64,000 nt of DNA from Candidatus Tityobacter terrigena (GCA_003156715.1 PMHO01000060.1:1-64000); one strand, 5' to 3'. Shown: positions 36,976 to 45,509, counted from the stretch's first letter. Made by a program: numbers and translations. Notes: generated from the sequence alone by a model not told the origin.

Positions 36976-38111
36976 GGGCGCAAGGGAACGCGCGCCTCGA
37001 CGAGCGTTCCGGAGCCGCTCGCCGCTGGGCCGATCGCGAGCGTTCCGTCCAGCGACCGGGCGCGTTCGATCATGCCGACGACGCCGTAATGGGCCGTCTC
37101 GTCGTCGCCCGGGGCGTAACCTACTCCGTCGTCCTCGACGCGCAGCAACGCTTCGCGCGCAGAAGCGTCGAAGGCGAGCCGCACGTCGGCGCGATGCGCC
37201 CGTGCATGCCGTCGCACGTTGGTCAGGGCTTCCGCAGCGATCCGGAAAAACTCGACCTCGAAGGCATGCGGAAGCGCGAGCGGCAGGCCGTCGTGAAGCG
37301 TCGCAACGATGCCGCTCTGGGAAGTGAAGCCCCGAACCAGCGACGCGAGGGCCGCGGCCAGCGGCTTTCCACCGAGCGGGTCGGAGCGCAGCGTGAGCAC
37401 GGAATCGCGCGCCTGCGCGATTGACGAGCGCGTCACCGCCAGCGCCGTCTCGATGCGAGCGCGAGCTTCGGGCGCAGCATGCTCGAGCTGCCCGAGTGCG
37501 CTTTCGAGTTGGAGCGCGATCGCGGTGAGGTCCTGCGCTAGCGTATCGTGGATCTCGCGCGCCAACCGCGTCCGCTCCTGAGTGCGCGCGAGCGTCGCGC
37601 TCACCTCTGAGAGGCGAGCGAGCTCCACCGCCATGCCGACTTGCGCGCCGATCGCCGAAAGCACGCGCAGCTCGTGTTCGGACAACGCGTGCCAGTGCGG
37701 CCCGCTGACGTTCATGATGCCGAGTTGCCGTTCGCCGAAGCGCAGCGCGACGCTCGCATGATACTTGAGCCCACCGGTCAGTTCGGGACTTCCGTGCTTG
37801 ACCCCCTTGCTCAAGCGGCTGCACTCGATGACGTCGACGTTTTTGGAAACGAAGTCGCCGTCGTGATACGACTCGATGCACCAGCACGATTCGCCCGTCA
37901 TCTGCACGGGTTGCTGCAAGTACGGCGGCAGACGGTAACTGGCCGCAAGGTAGAAACGGTCGCTTTCGGGATCGATCAGCCACACCCAACCAGACGCGAG
38001 CCCCAGCGCTTGCGCGACGATCGCGAGGGTTCGCTCGAGCGCCGCCGCCGGTTCCGTGCTTTCGCTGAGCGCGCGGGCGATCGCCTCGAAGATCGCCGCG
38101 TCGTCGCTCAG
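36972..38111 (-). CDS. GAF-domain histidine kinase of the NarX/DesK type, probable CTG start
   Basis: Sensor kinase of about 379 residues with no membrane segment. Residues about 5-190 are a GAF-like sensory domain (SGWVWLIDPESDRF, GESCWCIESYHDGDF, LGIMNVSG; the CWC and nearby Cys could hold a ligand). Then comes a HisKA_3 motif, AREIHDTLAQDLTAIALQLE, with the phosphorylated His, and a HATPase domain with VEDDGVGYAP and GVVGMIERA. No ATG, GTG or TTG precedes the GAF domain in frame. The best start is CTG at 38109-38111, overlapping the hemQ stop as CTGA and relying on translational coupling. It phosphorylates the NarL-type regulator whose start overlaps its stop. Confidence 0.87.
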   Translation of the reverse strand: MSDDAAIFEAIARALSESTEPAAALERTLAIVAQALGLASGWVWLIDPESDRFYLAASYRLPPYLQQPVQMTGESCWCIESYHDGDFVSKNVDVIECSRLSKGVKHGSPELTGGLKYHASVALRFGERQLGIMNVSGPHWHALSEHELRVLSAIGAQVGMAVELARLSEVSATLARTQERTRLAREIHDTLAQDLTAIALQLESALGQLEHAAPEARARIETALAVTRSSIAQARDSVLTLRSDPLGGKPLAAALASLVRGFTSQSGIVATLHDGLPLALPHAFEVEFFRIAAEALTNVRRHARAHRADVRLAFDASAREALLRVEDDGVGYAPGDDETAHYGVVGMIERARSLDGTLAIGPAASGSGTLVEARVPLRP

Positions 38112-38977
38112 GACATCACGGGTTCGCGTGCGATCCTCGCCAGCAACCGAGGCGATTGGGTTCCTTCGATGAAAGCGGGAAGCTCGGCAATAGAAAACTG
38201 CATTCCGGTGAAGAACGGACCGAAGCTTGCGTACTGGGCGCTGGCCGCGTCGAAGCGCATCTCGTAGATCAAGCGTTTGAAGACCATCGGATCGTCTGCG
38301 TACAGGTCGACCCCCCATTCCCAATCGTCGAAGCCGATCGAGCCGGAGATCACTTGGGTCACCAAGCCGTGGAAAGAGCGTCCGATCTTTCCGTGATCGA
38401 GCATGAGACGTGCTCGCTCGGCGTAAGGAAGCGCGTACCAATTGACCTGCTCGCCCCGCTTCTTGTCCATCGGGTAGAAGCAGACGTAGCGACGCGCCGG
38501 AACCTTCGCCCAGAGCCGCGCGGCGCTGCGCGGCTCGACGGCAGCTTTTGCAAGGAGCGCATCGAAGGCCTCATTCCAATCGCCCGAGTGCGGTTTGAGC
38601 CCGCGCTCCGCGAGCTCGGCGTGAAACTTCGCAGTCGCTTCGTACAAGCCGAGCTCGAGCACCGAGACGTACGACGAGGCAGGCTCGAGGAAATCCGACA
38701 GCTCGAGTTTATCGAACGCTGCCTGCACCACCCCCAGTTCGTCGAAGCTCTTGGCGTAGTGCGTCACCATCAGATCGCACTTGTGCCCGATCATCGCCGC
38801 GAGCGAAACGTCACCCTCGGTATCCGCGGCGAGCGGCTCGAAGAAGGCGCACGCTTCACGGACGATGCCGTCGCGCCGTGCCGCGCCGAGCGCGTCGAGC
38901 GCGCGCCGCCGCAAGCGGAACATGCGATGCAGGATGTGCCATCCGTCGAGTGCTTCAGGAACGTCAGGATGTCGCAT
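38108..38977 (-). CDS. hemQ: Coproheme decarboxylase (chlorite dismutase family)
   Basis: Protein of 289 residues from the ATG at 38977 (GGAAAG upstream). The chlorite-dismutase fold is shown by KFHAELAERGLKPHS, RYVCFYPMDKKRGEQVNWYALPYAERARLMLDHGKIGRSF and SGSIGFDDWEWGVDLYADDP, then YEMRFDAASAQYASFG. The YxLP Tyr and the His of DHGKIGR are the residues expected for HemQ rather than for true chlorite dismutase, which would have a distal Arg-rich site. HemQ converts coproheme III to haem b with peroxide in the coproporphyrin-dependent pathway. Its stop overlaps the kinase start and it follows panE by 36 bases. Confidence 0.9.
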   Translation of the reverse strand: MRHPDVPEALDGWHILHRMFRLRRRALDALGAARRDGIVREACAFFEPLAADTEGDVSLAAMIGHKCDLMVTHYAKSFDELGVVQAAFDKLELSDFLEPASSYVSVLELGLYEATAKFHAELAERGLKPHSGDWNEAFDALLAKAAVEPRSAARLWAKVPARRYVCFYPMDKKRGEQVNWYALPYAERARLMLDHGKIGRSFHGLVTQVISGSIGFDDWEWGVDLYADDPMVFKRLIYEMRFDAASAQYASFGPFFTGMQFSIAELPAFIEGTQSPRLLARIAREPVMS

Positions 38978-39013
38978 GCTGCGGCTTTCCGCGGGCGTCC
39001 GCACGGCCCCTCA

Positions 39014-39991
39014 TCAGGCGCGGGCGTGCAGGTCGAGCGCTCGCCGCTCCTCGGCGTCGACTTCGGCTAGCAGTGCTTGCGGGCGCTCCCGATATTTGGC
39101 CCAGAGCTGCGGCATGTGCGCGATGTCGCTCAGAACGCGCCAGAAGGCGGCGTTGACCGGCGTCGGTATGCCGGCCGACTCTCCCGCAGCGGCCACCGCG
39201 CCGTTGAGCACGTCGACCTCGGTTTGTCCTTTCGCGAGGCGCAAGTCGAGCAGGAGCGAGGGCGGCTTGCGGCCGCGCGCGCCTGCGATCCGGCTCGCCA
39301 AGATCATGCGCGCGACCGGCGTCGGCAACGAGATCACGCCCTGCAGCGCGCGAACCGAGTATCCCGGAAGGTCGACCGAGCCCAGCCCCAGTGCGTTCAT
39401 CACCGCGCGGCATTCACGCATGGCGCGCATCTCGAGAGAAAACATATGATCGAGGTGAACGAGGCGTTCCGGCAACACGTTAAGGATCGCGCACGACGCA
39501 TTGGCGACCATGTTGAGCGAAAGTTTCGACCACTTCAACGCTCTGTAATCGGCGCTCACCTTGACGGGAATCTTCGACTCGCCGAACGCGGCTACGAGCC
39601 AGTTGTGTGCGAGGTTGCCGACCGGGGCGAGCGCAATGCCGCCCGCATTCGAGGGTATCATCGAGCCGTTGCGCGTTCGCTCGACGGGCACGGTGAGCGC
39701 GCTAGAGACGATCGCGTCGGGACCGAAGACCGCCGCCAGCTTTTCCTCGTTGCCGACGCCGTTTTGCGGGCAGAGAATCGTCGCGGCCGGATTGCTCCCG
39801 AAGGCACGGCGCAGGGTTTCGATTGCGCCTTCGGTGTCGTACGACTTCACCGCGACGATGGCGAGTTCGGCCTCGACCGGAACCACGTCTTCGAGCGCGC
39901 GCGGCGCGTAGACGACTTCCGTCGTCTGGCTGCGCAAAAGATCGCCGAGGTACGTTCCGACCGCGCCCTTGCCGACGATGTAGACCTTCAC
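39014..39991 (-). CDS. panE: 2-dehydropantoate 2-reductase-like protein (ApbA/PanE)
   Basis: Protein of 325 residues starting GTG, overlapping the dut stop as GTGA. Rossmann motif [17 protein letters not shown] at the N-terminus, [21 protein letters not shown] and the catalytic Lys in [13 protein letters not shown] match ketopantoate reductases, which use NADPH in pantothenate and CoA synthesis. The C-terminal domain with [28 protein letters not shown] is also typical. Several paralogous reductases share this fold, so the pantoate role is probable and not proven. Confidence 0.85.
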   Translation of the reverse strand: MKVYIVGKGAVGTYLGDLLRSQTTEVVYAPRALEDVVPVEAELAIVAVKSYDTEGAIETLRRAFGSNPAATILCPQNGVGNEEKLAAVFGPDAIVSSALTVPVERTRNGSMIPSNAGGIALAPVGNLAHNWLVAAFGESKIPVKVSADYRALKWSKLSLNMVANASCAILNVLPERLVHLDHMFSLEMRAMRECRAVMNALGLGSVDLPGYSVRALQGVISLPTPVARMILASRIAGARGRKPPSLLLDLRLAKGQTEVDVLNGAVAAAGESAGIPTPVNAAFWRVLSDIAHMPQLWAKYRERPQALLAEVDAEERRALDLHARA

Positions 39992-40467
39992 GATTGGTCT
40001 TTCGTTGGAGCGCCGGCGAGGCCCGTGCTGCCGAAACCGCCCTTTGCGCGTTCGGTCGGCGCAAGCTCGGTCACCTCGGCGAAGTCCGCGCGCGCGACCG
40101 GAGCGACGACGAGTTGCGCGATGCGGTCGCCGCGCCGCACGACGAAGGGCTCCGTACCGAAGTTCGCGAGGATGACCGAGACCGGCCCGCGGTAGTCGGC
40201 ATCGATCGTTCCGGGGGAATTGAGAAGGGTGACGCCCGAGCGCAAGGCGAGGCCGCTACGCGGCCGCACCTGCACCTCGTAACCCCGCGGAATGGCGAGG
40301 GCAAAACCGGTCGGCACGAGGGCACGAGCGCCGGGAAGCAGGGTCAGCTCGTCGTGAATCGCGGCGACGACGTCGGCCCCCGCGGCGTCGGGCGTCATGT
40401 AGGCCGGCAGTGGAAGCCCGGCCCCTTCCGCAAGCCGCTTCAGCGCGACCCGGACGTCACTTGGCAA
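39988..40467 (-). CDS. dut: dUTP diphosphatase
   Basis: Protein of 159 residues with all five dUTPase motifs: AGADVVA (1), RSGLA (2), [13 protein letters not shown] (3), GDRIAQLVV (4) and KGGFGSTG (5). The trimeric enzyme cuts dUTP to dUMP and pyrophosphate, keeping uracil out of DNA and feeding thymidylate synthesis. The TTG start overlaps the nrdR stop by 11 bases and its own stop overlaps panE, so it sits in the middle of a tightly coupled operon, next to nrdR, another dNTP-pool gene. Confidence 0.94.
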   Translation of the reverse strand: MPSDVRVALKRLAEGAGLPLPAYMTPDAAGADVVAAIHDELTLLPGARALVPTGFALAIPRGYEVQVRPRSGLALRSGVTLLNSPGTIDADYRGPVSVILANFGTEPFVVRRGDRIAQLVVAPVARADFAEVTELAPTERAKGGFGSTGLAGAPTKDQS

Positions 40468-40900
40468 GCTCGGCTAACTCGGCTTGGAAGCTGCCGATGT
40501 CGTCAAACGAGCGGTAGACGCTTGCGAAGCGGATGTAGGCCACCTTGTCGACCCCCTTGAGCGCCTCCATGAGCTTCTCACCGATCATGGAACTCGGCAC
40601 CTCATTCTCTCCACGGGCGAAGAGCTCGCGCTCGATGTGGGCGACGATGTCGTCCATTTGTGCCTCGGAAACCGGCCGCTTTTCGCACGCGCGGCGCAGC
40701 CCGGCGAGGACCTTGTCGCGGCTGTATTGCTCGCGCCGGCCGTCCTTCTTGACGACGTACTGGCGGGGCGCTTCCATCCGCTCGTACGTGGTGAAACGGA
40801 ACTTGCAGCCCAGGCACTCTCGCCGCCGGCGAACGACGCTTTCGTCGTCGCGGGAGTCGACGACGCGTGTTTCATTTTTCCGGCAAGTGGGACAGATCAG
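40457..40900 (-). CDS. nrdR: Transcriptional repressor NrdR, probable CTG start
   Basis: NrdR with a zinc ribbon (CPTC and CLGC), [17 protein letters not shown] and an ATP-cone domain ([30 protein letters not shown]) ending [16 protein letters not shown]. It represses ribonucleotide reductase genes when dATP is high. Other NrdR proteins begin Met-x-Cys-Pro-x-Cys. Here the codon at that place is CTG (40898-40900), ten bases after GGAGG, giving 147 residues, the normal size. The alternatives are GTG or TTG codons 14-21 residues upstream, inside or beyond a 7-bp hairpin at 40923-40943. It heads the nrdR-dut-panE-hemQ-kinase-regulator unit. Confidence 0.92.
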   Translation of the reverse strand: MICPTCRKNETRVVDSRDDESVVRRRRECLGCKFRFTTYERMEAPRQYVVKKDGRREQYSRDKVLAGLRRACEKRPVSEAQMDDIVAHIERELFARGENEVPSSMIGEKLMEALKGVDKVAYIRFASVYRSFDDIGSFQAELAELAK

Positions 40901-40999
40901 GTTGAGGCGGCCTCCGCGAAGCGGCCCCACAAGATATGGGGCCCTCCCGAGTATAAGGCACAAGCCGCTTGGCGGGCAAACGGCTTGCGGGACGCCTTG

Positions 41000-41146
41000 C
41001 TAAGCGGCCCCGATCTTAAACATCTTGGTCCCGCACACCGGGCACGTGCCCTCGGTCGCGGGCCGACCGTTCTTCATCTGGATTTGGACGGCATTTTTCA
41101 TCTCGCGCTTGGCCTTGCACTTGACGCAGTACGCTTCAGCAGCCAT
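41000..41146 (-). CDS. Small zinc-ribbon protein, DUF5679-like
   Basis: Unlisted 48-codon gene beginning MAAEAYCVKCKAKREM and ending MFKIGAA, with two CxxC knuckles (CVKC and CPVC) separated by about 24 residues. The arrangement and the KNGRPATEGTCPVCGTKM segment match DUF5679 zinc ribbons, small proteins of unknown role found in several bacterial phyla. The frame is short but its Cys pattern is unmistakable. It lies 99 bases upstream of nrdR on the same strand. Confidence 0.85.
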   Translation of the reverse strand: MAAEAYCVKCKAKREMKNAVQIQMKNGRPATEGTCPVCGTKMFKIGAA

Positions 41147-41365
41147 GTTTCGGGGAGCCTCCGGTGCGGCCGCGAGCCTCCCCAGGTTTGTGGGAAGCCA
41201 GGCCGCAATTCCCGCGGTCCATTCTCAGGGCGACCCAAGTTTCCTCGCAGGAACGGCAGCACGCCTTTTTTGCCCTAGGGAGCAACCAAGCCAGAGCGGC
41301 GCCTCGTATTCACGGCTGAGAGCCCTGGCTTGCGCGCCGGTCAGTCTGCGTGAAGATGGAGTCGA

Positions 41366-42268
41366 ATGGATGCCGTGCCGCCGCGCTTCGCGCTCAAGTC
41401 GGAGTTCCTTCGCGCGCGCCGCGCGAGGGCGCTACACGTTCGCTTCGACGGCCTTTGGATAACCGGTTCGATCGCCGGGCTCGAGCGCCCGACCGTCGCG
41501 GTCGTCGGAGCGCGGGCGCCCTCCCAAGCAGCGCGTGCCCGTGCATTCGCCCTCGGTAAACGCCTCGCAGAGGCCGGCGTCTGCGTGGTGTCCGGGCTAG
41601 CACTCGGCATCGACGGCGCGGCGCATCTCGGTGCAACCGAAGGCGGGGGACCGACGATCGGCATCTTGGGTGGCGGTCACAATCACTTCTTCCCGCCCAG
41701 CAACCGCCCCCTCGCCGAGCGCATCATCGCGACTGGCGGCGCGGTGCTTTCGCCCTTTCCGCCGGAGGAACCGGCACGACTCTCCCAGTTTCTGCAGCGC
41801 AACGGGGTCGTGGCGGCGCTAAGCGACGCCGTCGTCATCGTCGAAGCAGCCGCCCGCAGCGGCGCTCTCAACACCGCGAGCTGGGCCGCGGATCTTGGGA
41901 TCGACGTCTTCGCCTTTCCCGGCGACGTCGAGCGGCCGAAGGCGGCGGGCTGTAACGCGTTGATCCGCGACGGCGCGACTCTGGTGCGCGATGCGGACGA
42001 CGTGCTCGCAGGAATCGGGCTTACCCGCGCGGCTGCTGCATGCCGCGCCGAACCCGCTCGTCCGCGTGCGGATCCGCTAGAACGGGAAATCCTCGAAGCA
42101 CTGCGTGAGCCCGCCGAGCTCGACGAATTGCTCGAACGCTGCAGGCGGCCGGCGGGCGAACTACTCGCTGCGCTCGTGCGGCTCGAAATCGATAATCTCG
42201 TCGAACGCGAAGGCGCGCTGGTATCGCTCAGCGCGCCACGCGGACCTCGATGCGCACCAAGGGTTTAA
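41366..42268 (+). CDS. dprA: DNA-processing protein DprA
   Basis: Protein of 300 residues. Rossmann-like core: VAVVGARAPSQAARARA, VVSGLALGIDGAAHLGA, GGGHNHFFPPSNRPLAE, SPFPPEEPARLSQFLQRN and EAAARSGALNTASWAADLG. A C-terminal winged helix (DPLEREILEALREPAELDELL) follows. DprA loads RecA onto incoming single-stranded DNA during natural transformation and protects it from nucleases. It lacks the N-terminal SAM-like domain of longer forms. It diverges from the zinc-ribbon/nrdR unit with 219 non-coding bases between; no other competence gene is visible. Confidence 0.92.
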   Translation: MDAVPPRFALKSEFLRARRARALHVRFDGLWITGSIAGLERPTVAVVGARAPSQAARARAFALGKRLAEAGVCVVSGLALGIDGAAHLGATEGGGPTIGILGGGHNHFFPPSNRPLAERIIATGGAVLSPFPPEEPARLSQFLQRNGVVAALSDAVVIVEAAARSGALNTASWAADLGIDVFAFPGDVERPKAAGCNALIRDGATLVRDADDVLAGIGLTRAAAACRAEPARPRADPLEREILEALREPAELDELLERCRRPAGELLAALVRLEIDNLVEREGALVSLSAPRGPRCAPRV

Positions 42269-42358
42269 GTGTGGCTTGGTGAGCCAAGCGTCGGCGCGGT
42301 CTCGGAACGTTCGTAATCCTGTTTCTTTCCGAAACTGCGACCGACGCCTTACCCGAGC

Positions 42359-42727
42359 TTATCGAATCGTTATTCCCTGCGGGCTCTGGAGCGTCGTCGC
42401 CGTGCCGGAGAAAGCGTTGATGGGCGCGGTGTGGCCCTTTGCCCCCGGTGGGTACTCGTTGACGCCGGCTTCTGTCTTGCCTTGAGCGACACCGATCGCG
42501 ACGTAAATATCGCCGCTGGAATCCACGGCAACGCCGTCAGCTGCGGAGAGTCCGGTCTTGTGACCATAGAGCCTATGCCGCGGCTCGACGTCGCCGTAGG
42601 TACCGGCGCTAAATTCGTCTAGGGCGTCCCCGTCCGTAACGAAGACGTTGTCGCTTGCGTCCAAAGCGAGATTTTGCGGCGATCTGAGCTTGGCGTCGCG
42701 GCCTAGTTGGTATACTGTGTATGACAT
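42359..42727 (-). pseudogene. Truncated NHL-type propeller remnant
   Basis: A frame of about 122 codons in which LRSPQNLALDASDNVFV, YGHKTGLSAADGVAVDSSGDIYVAIG and YPPGAKGHTAPINAFSG are clear NHL-type repeat units like those of the protein at 5987-7006. There are only two to three blades, no signal peptide and no plausible start. The 5' end runs into the padR promoter and operator. I read it as the 3' remnant of an exported propeller gene cut by the PadR/HAAS locus. It could also be a short intact gene, which I think less likely. Confidence 0.6.
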
Positions 42728-42745
42728 AGCATATGATACACAGTA
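42713..42745. promoter_or_regulatory. Palindromic PadR-type operator over the padR start codon
   Basis: Perfect 10-bp inverted repeat (42713-42722 and 42736-42745) with a 13-base spacer. The arms contain TGTAT and ATACA, in keeping with known PadR sites. The padR ATG (42733-42735) is in the spacer next to the right arm. A TATACT box at 42711-42716 overlaps the left arm. Binding here would block both transcription and any leaderless start, so autoregulation is likely. Confidence 0.7.
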
Positions 42746-43077
42746 ACGCCGACCTCGCTTTTCAGAACCTGCGACTCGAACTTCGGCGCGGCTGCTTGAC
42801 CCTGGCAATTCTCGGCCAGCTGCGATCCGAGCTTTACGGTTATGCGCTCCGGAAAGCACTGGAGGAACGGGGGCTGGATGTCGACGAGGGCACGCTTTAC
42901 CCTCTCATCCGCCGGCTCGAGGCTCAGGGCTTGCTGGAGAGCGAGTGGCGCGAGGAGAGCAAGCGTCGCCGACGCTTTTATCGCCTGTCCACCGCCGGAG
43001 AGATGATGTTGCGAAAACTTCTGGATGAGTTGCACCGGCTCAACGCATCCCTTACATCGATTCTTCAGGAGGCCTAA
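42733..43077 (+). CDS. PadR-family transcriptional regulator
   Basis: Protein of 114 residues. The winged helix is LRLELRRGCLTLAILGQL and RSELYGYALRKALEERGL, then DEGTLYPLIRRLEAQGLLESEW with the Tyr-Pro of the recognition helix and a short C-terminal dimer helix. PadR proteins repress their own gene and a neighbour and respond to small molecules. The start is inside the operator described above. Two bases separate it from the HAAS gene, the classic PadR/HAAS pairing. Confidence 0.9.
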   Translation: MIHSNADLAFQNLRLELRRGCLTLAILGQLRSELYGYALRKALEERGLDVDEGTLYPLIRRLEAQGLLESEWREESKRRRRFYRLSTAGEMMLRKLLDELHRLNASLTSILQEA

Positions 43078-43079
43078 GT

Positions 43080-44051
43080 ATGGAACTGCTCGAGCGATAT
43101 CTGCTTGAGATTCGCCGAAATCTCCGCCCGGGTGACGACCGGGATGACGTGCTCGCGGAGATCGCAGACGATGTGCAGTCGCAGCTGGAATCCCGCGCGG
43201 ATGCGTTGGGGCGCCCGCTGACGTCCGACGAGCTTGCGGAACTCATTGCGAACTACGGTCATCCACAAATCGTCGCGTTCCAGCATCGACCACAACGCTA
43301 CCTCATTGGCCCGCTGCTCTTTCCGTTTTATACGTATGTGCTGCGACTTGTCGTTGTGGCAGTCGTGATTCTCGATTTGCTCGGGTCGACAATCACGGCG
43401 CTGGGTACCGCGAACCCGTTCGCGACGTTCGTTTCGGGCGCAGAAATGCTGTGGCCCGGTATCCTTTATCCGGTCGTCGCCGTCACGATCATGTTTGCGA
43501 TCGCCGAATGGACCGGCGCGGAAGACAGCCTGATGAGGCGCGTGCTCGCCTACCGCTGGGATCCCCGAACGCTCCCGCTGCTTCACGCAGAACGCCTGTC
43601 GCCGGCATGCCTTTTGGTCGAGGCCTTCGTGCTCGCCGGCGGCGCGCTATGGCTGCTTGGGATATCCGCCGTTCGCGAGAGCCTCCTGGGCGCTACGTGG
43701 CATTGGTTCTTTGTCGCCATCTTCTTGGCCACGGCACTTATCGTCGTTTCTGATGCGATTCTCGCCGTGCGCCCGGAGCTGACGCGCGTCCGTCGTGCCG
43801 TTCTGATCGCCGCTAACGCTATTTGCCTCATTGGCACGGCTCTGGCACTTCCTGCCGGTCCATTCCTGAGAGCCGCGCACGCCAATCCGGCACAGAGTGC
43901 ATCGACCGCGGCCGTAAACGACGCGATCCTCGGCATGGTAGCGGCCTTGGTGCTGATCTGCGTTGCTCAAATTGTCAAGAATGTGCAGGCGCTCTTGCGC
44001 GGTTCGGACGCATCGCAGATCAACACCCTGCGCGGCGGGTTGCGCGCCTAA
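43080..44051 (+). CDS. HAAS-domain membrane protein paired with PadR
   Basis: Protein of 323 residues. The first 70 form a helical HAAS-like domain (LLERYLLEIRRNL, DVLAEIADDVQSQLESRADALGRPLTSDELAELIANYGHP is the typical order), followed by about six membrane segments. HAAS proteins are signalling or permease-like partners of PadR regulators, thought to adjust PadR activity or be its target. Function otherwise unknown. Overlapping translation with padR is likely given the two-base gap. Confidence 0.8.
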   Translation: MELLERYLLEIRRNLRPGDDRDDVLAEIADDVQSQLESRADALGRPLTSDELAELIANYGHPQIVAFQHRPQRYLIGPLLFPFYTYVLRLVVVAVVILDLLGSTITALGTANPFATFVSGAEMLWPGILYPVVAVTIMFAIAEWTGAEDSLMRRVLAYRWDPRTLPLLHAERLSPACLLVEAFVLAGGALWLLGISAVRESLLGATWHWFFVAIFLATALIVVSDAILAVRPELTRVRRAVLIAANAICLIGTALALPAGPFLRAAHANPAQSASTAAVNDAILGMVAALVLICVAQIVKNVQALLRGSDASQINTLRGGLRA

Positions 44052-44238
44052 AAACATCGCCGCTACTGCTCGCGCGTCACGTCCGCGATGAAAGTTTCCC
44101 ACGCGCGCCATACGGCTCGCCCGAGATGCCGTTGGGCCGGAACCCAGCCGGGAGCGCACCCCGACCTGCCCTTCGGTCAGCGAGGCGGCAATCCGGCGAC
44201 GAAAAATCTGCGTTATATGGGCAAACCCCGCCGGTTAC

Positions 44239-44772
44239 ATGCAACGCTATTGGAGTCGATCTGTGAAGTCTGCCTTATTCGTTTCTCTCGTCAGCGCGGT
44301 GGCTGCGACCGTTATGTTACCGCTCGTTTCATCCGCGGCAGATATGGTTTCGTCTGCGGACCGGGCCTTCGTCGCCAAGGTGAGCCAAGGTGGCATGTTC
44401 GAGGTCGCGCTCGGACGGCTTGCGCAGACGCAAGGCTCCAGGCAAGACATTCGGGACCAGGGAGCCACCGAGGCCCACGATCACATGCTCGTGGGCGCGA
44501 AGCTGAAAGCCGTGGCGGGCGACGCCGGCATTACGTTTCCGAGCACGCTGAACGTGATGTTCTCGCAAAAGCTCGCTTCGCTCCGGGCCCTTTCGGGCCG
44601 CGCGTTCGACGCCGAGTACTTGCAGGCAATGAAGGACATCCATGCCAAGGACGGGGCCGCCTTCGCGAAAGAAGCCGCCGACGGAACCGATCCCAAGCTG
44701 CGCGCCTTCGCGAGCGAAACGCACCGCATCGTGCTCCGACATATCGGCGAATTGGGCGCGATCGGTCCGTAG
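44239..44772 (+). CDS. DUF4142 exported protein
   Basis: Protein of 177 residues with a Sec signal (ALFVSLVSAVAATVMLPLVSSAA) and a DUF4142 four-helix domain: DRAFVAKVSQGGMFEVALGRLA, then ATEAHDHMLVGAKLKA, FDAEYLQAMKDIHAKDG and FASETHRIVLRHIGEL. DUF4142 resembles ferritin-like helical bundles, is usually periplasmic and is sometimes linked to stress survival. Function is unknown. It stands alone on the plus strand, 26 bases before the prolyl oligopeptidase relic on the other strand. Confidence 0.87.
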   Translation: MQRYWSRSVKSALFVSLVSAVAATVMLPLVSSAADMVSSADRAFVAKVSQGGMFEVALGRLAQTQGSRQDIRDQGATEAHDHMLVGAKLKAVAGDAGITFPSTLNVMFSQKLASLRALSGRAFDAEYLQAMKDIHAKDGAAFAKEAADGTDPKLRAFASETHRIVLRHIGELGAIGP

Positions 44773-44797
44773 CGCCGGATCTGAAGGGGAACCGGCG

Positions 44798-45424
44798 CTA
44801 CTTCGTGCCGGAGCCGGCGCTCGGCACGGGCGAGAGCATCTTCCGAGACGAGCCGACCTCCGGGGCCTGCCCCTGTCCGTTCGCGGTGCGCTCGTGGCCC
44901 ACTAGGTCCTCAACGCCCGACTGAGCGATCGCGAACGCGAACAAACCTTGCTGCTGCACGAGCGCATTTCCCACGGGAACGCCGCCTGCGCTTACGCCCT
45001 CAATGGCGAGTCTCGACGGCGCCGCCTCGTTCGTACCACGCCAGCAGCGACGGGCTGAAATAGGGCGTGATCGATGTCCATAGGCACCGTACCCATAAGA
45101 GCCGCGTCGGGTGGGAACCGTCCAGCGCTAGTCCTGCCGCCCCCGACGTGTCGAGCGCCACGTAGCGGCCCGAATTGCTAGGGCATAGAGAACGCTATCG
45201 TATCCGGCGCCCTGCGAGCGAGTCGGATCGAAGACCAGGTGACTCTTCCCGAGGGAATCGCGCACGTACAAATTTGCGGCTTCTTCGTGCGGCGCGAACA
45301 ACTCGTAGAAGAGGTTGCGACCGCCAATTTGAACCGGTAGGGACTGCTCGTGAGCTACGATTCTTCGATCGACGCAATGCGCCCAGCGATCGCGGCGCGG
45401 GAAACGCGCGGGGCCGAGCAACAC
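44798..45424 (-). pseudogene. Relic of a prolyl oligopeptidase (S9A) gene
   Basis: Three minus-strand fragments keep S9A signatures. At about 45150-45360 there is the N-terminal domain (VQIGGRNLFYEL, NLYVRDSLGKSHLVFDP). At about 45007-45110 the start of the hydrolase domain survives in two frames (YGYGAYG, then SITPYFSPSLLAWYERGG). At about 44800-45000 the nucleophile region remains (GVSAGGVPVGNALVQQQ, LFAFAIAQSGVEDL). Frameshifts and stops separate them, and the propeller of some 300 residues and about 65 residues near the nucleophile are missing. It cannot encode an active peptidase. Confidence 0.75.
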
Positions 45425-45509
45425 TCAGGGCGCGCACTCAAGAGCAGGAATAAGAGAGTCTCACTCTAACGGCGGGGCCGGTGTCAAGGTTCGAGACGAT
45501 CGCAACGCC

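Noticed and set aside
39077-40195. 372-codon plus-strand frame over panE and dut
   Set aside because: Antisense to genes with all expected motifs; no start site or domain of its own.
40923-40943. Inverted repeat upstream of nrdR as an NrdR box
   Set aside because: The CATATCTTGTG core recalls the NrdR consensus, but spacing is off by one base and there is no second box, so I do not call it an operator.
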